From: UMGS1124 sp964417835 | GTDB lineage: Bacteria; Bacillota_I; Bacilli_A; RF39; UBA660 | Reading direction: 5' to 3' | Length of the DNA stretch: 20,768 nt | Assembly: GCA_964417835.1 (NCBI GenBank) | Contig: CAYQJD010000016.1 | Location: forward strand, 1 to 20,768 | Shown: positions 15,575-20,768 of the stretch, one piece after another | How positions within the stretch are numbered: position 1 is the first letter of the stretch | Layout of the letters: every line of letters starts with the position of its first letter | The notes under the pieces: model-generated | The model's input: the letters and a program-made list of their open reading frames with translations, nothing else | Databases searched by the model: none | What the model was told of the DNA's origin: nothing | Position numbers and translations under genes: made by a program

Positions 15575-16447
15575 ATGAGAAGGAAACTTTTTTGTGATAT
15601 AAGTCCAACGACTTATAAAATTTCAATGAAAAAAGAGATTATGTTAAGAAATATTAAAAACATAACCAGTAAAGAAAAAGTTGCTAAAACACATTTTAAT
15701 AAAGAATTACCTAATATAGTAAAAAGCCATAGTTCAATTCTAATTAGAAAGTTAGCAGGAGTAGATTTAAGATTACAAGAAAATAAGGTAACGAACATTA
15801 TGTTGGCTTGTAATAAAATTAATGGAATAATTATACACCCGGGAGAAACCTTTTCTTATTGGAGTACAATAGGACCACCAGAGAAAAAATATGGTTATAA
15901 GGAAGGCCTTGTAATTGGTAGAAAAGGTATGACATCTGGTTATGGTGGTGGATTATGTCAAATGGCTAATATGATACATTGGTTGGTTTTAAATAGTCCA
16001 TTAGAAGTGACGGAATTACATCATCATTCAGACGCATTATTTCCAGATGAAAGAAGAAGAGTGCCATTTGGTACAGGTACATCAGTTTGCTACAATAATG
16101 TTGATTATAGATTCAAAAATAATACAGATCAAGACGTTCAAATTCTTGTATGGTGTGAAAATGGCGAATTATGCGGTGAATTAAGAAGTGAGAGAGAATT
16201 CCCTTGTCGTTATAAACTGGTAGAAGAAAACCACCATTTTAGAAAAGAAGGCGATCAATACTTTAGAATATCACAAGTGTATAGAATAGTAATTGATAGA
16301 CTTACAAATGAAGAATTATATAAAGAATTAATATTAGATAATCATTCTGCTGTTATGTATGATTATGCACTAATACCAAAAAACCAAATAAGAGATGATA
16401 AAGATGATAAACAAAATAAAAAAAATAGTAAAACTAAATCCAAATAA
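15575..16447 (+). CDS. vanW: VanW family protein
   Basis: I prefer ATG 15575 (290 residues), with GAGG five bases upstream, over the TTG at 15539. The core matches the VanW protein of VanB-type clusters closely: KSHSSILIRKLAGVDLRLQE, HPGETFSYW, the Gly-rich GYGGGLCQMANMIHWLV, ELHHHSDALFPDE and VPFGTGTSV. There is no signal peptide or membrane helix. VanW belongs to vancomycin-resistance clusters but its biochemical role is not established, and no vanH, vanA/B or vanX is present here, so glycopeptide resistance should not be inferred. The highly charged tail overlaps the DltA-like gene by about 50 bases, which implies co-translation with it. Confidence 0.9.
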   Translation: MRRKLFCDISPTTYKISMKKEIMLRNIKNITSKEKVAKTHFNKELPNIVKSHSSILIRKLAGVDLRLQENKVTNIMLACNKINGIIIHPGETFSYWSTIGPPEKKYGYKEGLVIGRKGMTSGYGGGLCQMANMIHWLVLNSPLEVTELHHHSDALFPDERRRVPFGTGTSVCYNNVDYRFKNNTDQDVQILVWCENGELCGELRSEREFPCRYKLVEENHHFRKEGDQYFRISQVYRIVIDRLTNEELYKELILDNHSAVMYDYALIPKNQIRDDKDDKQNKKNSKTKSK

Positions 16448-17810
16448 AATAGCTTATAAGGTTAATGATGAGAGTATAACCTATAAAGAATTATGGAGTT
16501 GTGCATATAGTTATGCACAACTTTTAAAAAGACAGGGAACTTCCCCTGTAATAATATACGGACACAAAAATATTAGTATTGTTATCTCTATATTAGCTTG
16601 TATTATTGCTGATAGGACTTATATACCTGTTGGATCTTGTACGCCACTATATAGAGTTAAACAAATAATTGATATAACAAATTCTTCATTAGTTTTAACT
16701 GATAATAAAGTATCATTAGAAAAAGTAGATTGTTTTAGTTTAGAAGAATTAAAAAAATATGAAAATTGTGATATAAAAGAAAATAAAAATGATATAGTAT
16801 ATACGATATTTACTTCCGGAAGTACAGGTGTTCCAAAAGGAGTACCTATCTCTAAAACAAATCTAAATAATTTTATTGATTGGATTTCTAATTTAAAACC
16901 ATTATGTGATTATAAAAATATTAAAGTTTTAAATCAAGCAAGTTTTAGTTTTGATTTAAGTGTAGCTGATTTATATTATTCGTTATGTAACGGACATACA
17001 TTAATTGCTCTTGATAGTGATATTCAAGAAGATTATAACGAAATATTTAATTTAATGTCTGAAATTGATGTTGCTGTTATGACACCAACATTTATGAAAT
17101 TATGTTTATTAAATGAAGAATTTAATGCAAAAAAATATCCAAATTTTAAATGTGTTTATTTCTGTGGGGAACAATTAGAAGTAAAAACTGTTCAAAAAAT
17201 ATTTGAAGCATTCCCTAACTTGAATATCATTAATGCTTATGGTCCAACAGAAGCAACATCAGCAGTATCAGCAATTTTAATTACAAAAAAAATGGCAGAT
17301 AATATGCAATTACTACCTGTTGGGGAAGTAGAAACTTTTGCTACTCAAATTGAAATAATAGATGACGAAATAGTTTTAAAAGATAAAAGTGTCTTTGGTG
17401 GATATTTAGGTAATTATATAGGTGGATATTATAAAGAAAACAATATAAATTGCTATAAAACAGGTGATATTGGATATATTGAAAATGGGAAATTATATTG
17501 CAAAGGGAGAAAAGATAGTCAAGTTAAATATAAAGGTTATCGTATTGAATTAAATGATATTGAATACAATATTAATTTAATTAAAGGTGTTAAAGAATGT
17601 GCTGTTGTTACAATGTACAATGATAATTTAGTTGTTAAAACAATAAAAGCTTTTGTAGTGGTAGATAATATCCAAGATGGTAATTATATAAGAACTGAAC
17701 TTGAAAAATATATACCAGCTTATATGATGCCTAAAACAATTAAGATAATTGACAAATTACCAATAAATCAAAATGGAAAAATAGATAGAAAGGCGTTAAG
17801 TAAATTATGA
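16395..17810 (+). CDS. DltA-like amino-acid adenylation enzyme (carrier-protein ligase)
   Basis: A single stand-alone adenylation domain of 471 residues with the ordered core motifs: TSGSTGVPKG (A3, 140-149), FSFDLS (A4, 184-189), NAYGPTEAT (A5, 280-288), YKTGDIGY (A7, 354-361), GRKDSQVKYKGYRIEL (A8, 371-386) and NQNGKIDRKAL (A10, with Lys462). Features shared with DltA are TPTFMKLCL (230-238) and YFCGEQL, whose Cys257 matches the Cys near the D-alanine pocket of DltA. It should activate D-Ala or a related small amino acid with ATP and load it on the carrier encoded next. ATG 16404 is an alternative start. No dltB or dltD follows, unlike usual dlt operons, so the final acceptor is unknown. 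Confidence 0.87.
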   Translation: MIKMINKIKKIVKLNPNKIAYKVNDESITYKELWSCAYSYAQLLKRQGTSPVIIYGHKNISIVISILACIIADRTYIPVGSCTPLYRVKQIIDITNSSLVLTDNKVSLEKVDCFSLEELKKYENCDIKENKNDIVYTIFTSGSTGVPKGVPISKTNLNNFIDWISNLKPLCDYKNIKVLNQASFSFDLSVADLYYSLCNGHTLIALDSDIQEDYNEIFNLMSEIDVAVMTPTFMKLCLLNEEFNAKKYPNFKCVYFCGEQLEVKTVQKIFEAFPNLNIINAYGPTEATSAVSAILITKKMADNMQLLPVGEVETFATQIEIIDDEIVLKDKSVFGGYLGNYIGGYYKENNINCYKTGDIGYIENGKLYCKGRKDSQVKYKGYRIELNDIEYNINLIKGVKECAVVTMYNDNLVVKTIKAFVVVDNIQDGNYIRTELEKYIPAYMMPKTIKIIDKLPINQNGKIDRKALSKL

Positions 17811-18049
17811 TAGATACTAAAATTAATATACCGAAATTATTATATGAAATATGCGAAGATGAAGGTGTTTATGAAAAAGACATAGACTTAATCGAAAGTG
17901 GATTATTAGATTCTTATGCTTTTATTGAATTGTTTTCAAGATTAGAAGATTATGATATAAATATTCAACCAACTAGAATAGACAGAACACAATTAAGAAC
18001 TGTTAAAGGAATAGAACAATTAGTTAATGACTATTTAGAGAAAAAATAG
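17807..18049 (+). CDS. DltC-like acyl/aminoacyl carrier protein
   Basis: An 80-residue acidic helical protein with the motif GLLDSYAFIELF (32-43), where Ser36 is the phosphopantetheine site. The LLDS-aromatic context and the IDRTQLRTVKGI segment resemble DltC more than fatty-acid ACP (which reads DSL). ATG 17807 overlaps the TGA stop of the ligase in ATGA, the classic sign of tight coupling between a ligase and its carrier. It needs phosphopantetheine to be active, and the Sfp-type transferase in the divergent operon can supply it. The acceptor of the aminoacyl group is not shown by the sequence. Confidence 0.88.
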   Translation: MIDTKINIPKLLYEICEDEGVYEKDIDLIESGLLDSYAFIELFSRLEDYDINIQPTRIDRTQLRTVKGIEQLVNDYLEKK

Positions 18050-18127
18050 TGGGCTATATGCTTCGTAGTGAACAATTCAAAAAAATATTACCATATATAT
18101 AAATATATAGAAGTATTTGGTGATATT

Positions 18128-18412
18128 ATGAAACTATGGAGTATTTTTTGTAAAAATATAAAATATTATAGATATAAAAAAAGTTATTCTCAAGAAAAAT
18201 TAGGGGAATTAACTGATTTAAGCACGCGATACATTAGTGCTATTGAATGTGGTAGATATAGTCCAACTATTGATACAATAGAAAAAATAGCTGACGCACT
18301 AGATGTTGACGGATACGAATTATTTAAACCATTAAATAATTATGATAAATTAGAACCAAGAATTGATATATATAGAAAAAATCAAAGAAATAAAGATATA
18401 CCTAAAAATTAA
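18128..18412 (+). CDS. XRE-family helix-turn-helix regulator
   Basis: Start chosen at ATG 18128 (94 residues) behind GGTGAT; the longer frame from GTG 18068 adds a lead with no homology signs. Residues about 6-65 form an HTH_3 domain: KNIKYYRYKKSYSQEKLGEL, then LSTRYISAIECGRYSPTIDT (recognition helix) and IEKIADALDVDGYELFK. The tail of about 25 residues is basic. It is 78 bases after the carrier gene on the same strand with no clear terminator between, so it may be the last gene of that operon and a self-regulator of it. Its operator cannot be identified from one sequence. Confidence 0.85.
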   Translation: MKLWSIFCKNIKYYRYKKSYSQEKLGELTDLSTRYISAIECGRYSPTIDTIEKIADALDVDGYELFKPLNNYDKLEPRIDIYRKNQRNKDIPKN

Positions 18413-18431
18413 GATATATCTTTTTTTTTTT
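18392..18431 (+). terminator. Intrinsic terminator at the end of the VanW operon
   Basis: AAAGATATA (18392-18400) pairs with TATATCTTT (18415-18423), followed by an unbroken T-run to 18431. It overlaps the last codons of both convergent genes (regulator and PrsW), which themselves overlap by four bases. On the minus strand the flank is T-rich too, so it may work both ways. Confidence 0.75.
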
Positions 18432-19146
18432 GTGATAAATTTTTATGTATTGAAGAAAGCCTTTTAATTCTTTGATAAGCCATTATGTATATGACTATAA
18501 TATAAATAATAAATAATGAATACATAATAAAATTTTTCTTCACTAAAAATAAGTCATATACTAAATGTAAATAAATTGGAACGAGAATACTTAATAATCT
18601 ATATTTTCTGGATTGTTTAGTCTTATTATACATTAAAGCATTTTTAGAAATACCTAAATAATATCCCATAAATATTCCAAATACTGCGTGGCTAGGAACA
18701 GATATAAAACCTCTCATAATAACAGGTGCAAGTCCGTGTGAACTAAATGTGACGCCATAAATAATATTTTCTAATGTCGCAAATCCAATCGCTACAAAAG
18801 TACAATAGACTATCGGATCGTAGATATGTTTAAAGTTCTTATTTCGCCATATTGTTAAATAGTTAATTATCCATTTAGATCCTTCTTCTATAACTACTAT
18901 TGTAAATAACACTTTGAATAAAATTTGAAATATATTCATATCAGTGTAAGCTAAATTTAGAAAATATATGTATTGTTTTGATAGAATAGACAAAATAATA
19001 GAAATTGTACAAGCAATTATTCCACCAAGAAATAACAAAAGTAATAAAAAAAATGGCTCTTTTTCTACCTTATCTTTGATATACACATACCATAGCAGTA
19101 TTAAACTAGGGATTATGCATAATGAGAATAACATTACATTATTCAT
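18409..19146 (-). CDS. PrsW-family intramembrane metalloprotease
   Basis: The 245-residue product has about eight hydrophobic segments and the PrsW/CPBP-like metal motifs: IEEGSKW (E87, E88, K91), FATLENIIYG (E126), SHAVFGIFMGYYLG (H153) and HLVYD (H194). B. subtilis PrsW (218 residues) makes the first cut in the anti-sigma factor RsiW and so releases SigW under envelope stress. No sigma/anti-sigma pair is in this window, so the target is unknown. The GGTGG site and ATG 19146 are well placed, with a possible promoter at 19176-19205. It is convergent with the XRE gene. Confidence 0.85.
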   Translation of the reverse strand: MNNVMLFSLCIIPSLILLWYVYIKDKVEKEPFFLLLLLFLGGIIACTISIILSILSKQYIYFLNLAYTDMNIFQILFKVLFTIVVIEEGSKWIINYLTIWRNKNFKHIYDPIVYCTFVAIGFATLENIIYGVTFSSHGLAPVIMRGFISVPSHAVFGIFMGYYLGISKNALMYNKTKQSRKYRLLSILVPIYLHLVYDLFLVKKNFIMYSLFIIYIIVIYIMAYQRIKRLSSIHKNLSQKKKDIS

Positions 19147-19175
19147 AAATGAACCACCTACTTTAACCTATATTA

Positions 19176-19205
19176 ATTATATCATTATTTTGGCTGTTTT
19201 TGGAA
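19176..19205 (-). promoter_or_regulatory. Probable promoter of the PrsW gene
   Basis: On the minus strand TTCCAA (19205-19200) is 18 bases from a perfect TATAAT (19181-19176), 30 bases before the start codon. The -35 box is only a partial match. Confidence 0.45.
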
Positions 19206-19247
19206 GTGTTTAGAGATAAATTAAATCTATTTAAATTAAACTGTAGA

Positions 19248-19290
19248 TTATTTTTGAAAGTGCACATTAATTGTGCACTTTCAAAAATAA
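19248..19290. repeat. Perfect 19-bp inverted repeat with 5-base loop
   Basis: TTATTTTTGAAAGTGCACA (19248-19266) is exactly complementary to 19272-19290, with loop TTAAT. The stem has an A/T-rich base and a GTGCAC-containing top. Neither strand has a T-tract directly after the stem beyond what is in the stem itself, and the neighbours are divergent, so a simple terminator role is doubtful. Confidence 0.85.
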
Positions 19291-19553
19291 TTAACGAAAT
19301 GTAAAAAATTAGAAAAAACAATGGAATTAAATAAGTTTTTAAGGTAATATTATGGTATACTAAAAAATGTATATAGAATTAGGTAAACTTGATAGGTCTT
19401 AAACTTAAAATGTCAAAAAATACCTAGCAATAGTTCTGCGTTAGCATGTATAAAATTACGAATTTAAAAAAGTTAAAATTTTACAAAAAGTACTTGATTT
19501 ATATTAGCATGTTTGTAAAGTAATTTTTCATATAAGGGGAATCTTTTCTATTA

Positions 19554-19559
19554 TATAAT
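19554..19559 (+). promoter_or_regulatory. Candidate -10 box for the two-component operon
   Basis: A perfect TATAAT lies 57 bases before the response-regulator start. No -35 match is seen at the right distance, as might be expected for an activator-dependent promoter, but chance is also possible in this AT content. Confidence 0.35.
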
Positions 19560-19616
19560 TGTGAAAATTAATTTTCATTTAATAATTTTTTTATTTAATA
19601 AGTGAGGTGATATTTA

Positions 19617-20315
19617 ATGCGCATTTTAATTATAGAAGATGAATTTAATCTTGCAGACGCTATAAAAACAAAATTACAAAAAGAAAAATATATTGTAGAT
19701 ATATCTACTGAAGGAGAAGAAGGGTTTTATAAAGCAACTTCTGATATTTATGATTTAATTATTTTAGATGTGATGTTACCAAACATGAATGGATTTGATA
19801 TATTAAAAGGTATAAGAGAAAAGCAAATTAAAAGTAAAATAATAATGCTTACAGCTAAATCAATGCTTGAGGATAAACTTAATGGATTAAAAAATGGTGC
19901 AAATGATTATATAACAAAACCATTTCATATTGATGAATTAATTGCTAGAGTGAATATTCAACTTAAAGATCCCGCTTCATTTAAGAAACACGGAATTATT
20001 GAGTATGGAGATTTAGAACTTGATATAAAAAAGTCTAAATTAACTTGTAAAACAACTAACGAATCAGTAGAACTTGTATGTAAAGAATTTCAGCTATTAG
20101 AATATTTTATGAATAATTCAGAACAAGTTTTATCAAAAGAACAAATTTATGATAAAGTATGGGGAATAGAAAATGAAATTGAATCCAACAATTTAGAAGT
20201 ATTTCTATCATTTGTTAGAAGAAAATTAAAAGCAATAGAATCAAATGTAAATATTAAAGCAGTAAGAGGATTAGGTTATAAATTGGAGGATAATAATGAG
20301 AAAATTAAAAAATAA
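19617..20315 (+). CDS. OmpR/PhoB-family response regulator
   Basis: Residues 1-115 are a receiver domain: acidic pocket E7-D8, phosphoacceptor Asp51 in LIILDVMLPNMNG, switch Thr79 in MLTAK and Lys101 in ITKPF. Residues about 127-225 are a winged helix ending in VRGLGYKLE, typical of OmpR-type DNA-binding domains. AGGTGAT before ATG 19617 sets the start. It overlaps the sensor kinase gene by 20 bases, so the two are one operon. With PrsW, VanW and Dlt-like genes nearby an envelope-stress role is plausible, but the input signal is unknown. Confidence 0.93.
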   Translation: MRILIIEDEFNLADAIKTKLQKEKYIVDISTEGEEGFYKATSDIYDLIILDVMLPNMNGFDILKGIREKQIKSKIIMLTAKSMLEDKLNGLKNGANDYITKPFHIDELIARVNIQLKDPASFKKHGIIEYGDLELDIKKSKLTCKTTNESVELVCKEFQLLEYFMNNSEQVLSKEQIYDKVWGIENEIESNNLEVFLSFVRRKLKAIESNVNIKAVRGLGYKLEDNNEKIKK

Positions 20316-20768
20316 AGTGTTTTTTACAATATTTTTAATTTTAACTATCTTTGTTGCAGGATTTATTTTTGTTAATAATATTCAAAAATATTTAGAAAGC
20401 AAGGCATTGATTTCCAACAATTTGAATATCGCTACTAATTTGGGAAAAAATACGGAAACTGAAATGGATAAAGATAACTTTGAGAATAATAATTTACTTC
20501 CGGAACTGTCAAATAATGATAACACCATTATGAAAAATAAAGAATTACCAACAAAAATATCAAGCAACTTTGATAAGAACATTAAATATATAGATGCTAC
20601 TATTTACACTATTTTAATCAATAGTAATAACAATATAATTGATGTTATAAATCATTCAAATAATAGCTTATCTAATAGTGAGATTACTTCTTTAGCAAAA
20701 AAAATACTAGAAAATAAAAATATAGAAGAAAAACATATTGGATGTTTATACTTTGATAATTATTCTTA
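20296..20768 (+). CDS. Sensor histidine kinase, N-terminal part (cut by window end)
   Basis: From ATG 20296, with GGAGG at 20284-20288, the frame stays open to the last base (157 codons), so the gene runs off the window. Residues 8-27 are a transmembrane helix; the rest seen so far is a hydrophilic Asn/Lys/Ser-rich extracellular sensor region (about 30-157) with no recognised fold. The HAMP, DHp and ATPase domains would lie beyond the end, so kinase identity rests on the overlap with the response regulator and the membrane layout. Confidence 0.82.
   Translation, partial: MRKLKNKVFFTIFLILTIFVAGFIFVNNIQKYLESKALISNNLNIATNLGKNTETEMDKDNFENNNLLPELSNNDNTIMKNKELPTKISSNFDKNIKYIDATIYTILINSNNNIIDVINHSNNSLSNSEITSLAKKILENKNIEEKHIGCLYFDNYS

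Larger units (their letters stand above)
19206..19616. other. Long divergent intergenic region before the two-component genes
   Basis: I see no coding frame of note here. It holds a perfect long hairpin (19248-19290), a 9-bp direct repeat TTAGCATGT at 19441-19449 and 19504-19512, and a TATAAT at 19554-19559. The untranslated stretch before ATG 19617 is long enough for a regulatory RNA, but I recognise no class. Confidence 0.5.

Noticed and set aside
15575..18049. Vancomycin resistance operon or a full NRPS
   Set aside because: No vanHAX genes, no condensation or thioesterase domain and only one adenylation domain are present.
18068..18127. GTG start giving the XRE regulator 20 more residues
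   Set aside because: The extra residues precede the usual HTH start and the GGTGAT site fits ATG 18128.
1..20768. Mycoplasma-type genetic code (TGA as Trp) because of the extreme AT content
   Set aside because: TGA ends the DltA-like gene exactly at the ATGA junction, and Trp positions in conserved motifs use TGG.
1..20768. tRNA or rRNA genes
   Set aside because: No stretch of the higher GC or cloverleaf-like arms expected of tRNA or rRNA stood out; a tRNAscan run was not possible.

Overview
The window is a very AT-rich stretch of a low-GC Gram-positive (Firmicutes-type) chromosome. The evidence is strong AGGAGG-like ribosome-binding sites, TATAAT promoters, VanW, PrsW and DltA/DltC-like genes, and no outer-membrane genes. 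TGA is used as a stop (the adenylation gene at 16395-17810 ends in it) and TGG codes for Trp, so this is the standard bacterial code, not the Mycoplasma code. I cannot name the species; an uncultured gut-type Clostridia or Bacilli relative is my guess. The theme is the cell envelope: surface glycans, a surface protein, cell-wall hydrolysis and acylation, and envelope signalling.

Layout. (1) 1-2452: a glycan-synthesis pair, a DUF6020 membrane protein (5' end off the window) overlapping a GT2 glycosyltransferase. (2) 2522-3346: a TtcA-like PP-loop thiolase. (3) 3413-5386, minus: a MATE exporter fused to a cytidylate-kinase-like domain, behind a good promoter and a structured leader that contains an intrinsic-terminator-like hairpin. 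(4) 5652-8230: class-I glutamine-amidotransferase-like hydrolase (C26), DUF4474 protein and metallophosphoesterase; the last two overlap. (5) 8475-9430: a decaying DDE transposase and shattered reading frames. (6) 9454-12705: an O-antigen-ligase/polymerase-family membrane protein and a large anchored surface protein with six NAS-containing pentapeptide repeats and two homologous extracellular domains. (7) 12711-13529: two unrelated IS3-family remnants lying between the two arms of what looks like one former bidirectional terminator. (8) 13512-15408, minus: an Sfp-type phosphopantetheinyl transferase overlapping a membrane-anchored NagZ-like glycosidase. (9) 15575-18412, plus, divergent from (8): VanW, a DltA-like ligase, a DltC-like carrier protein (ATGA overlap) and an XRE regulator. 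(10) 18409-19146, minus: a PrsW-family intramembrane protease. (11) 19617-20768: an OmpR-type response regulator and the start of its sensor kinase.

The most system-like part is 13512-18412. The phosphopantetheinyl transferase could prime the carrier protein and the DltA-like enzyme could load it with an amino acid. No DltB (MBOAT) or DltD acyl-transfer partner is present here; their place is taken by VanW, whose biochemical function is unknown. Other points of note are the MATE-kinase fusion with its leader RNA, the pairing of a WaaL/PglL-superfamily protein (catalytic-type His apparently replaced) with a low-complexity NAS-repeat surface protein, and a perfect 19-bp hairpin in the divergent region before the two-component system. 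All functional assignments are from reading motifs by eye; no database search was run.
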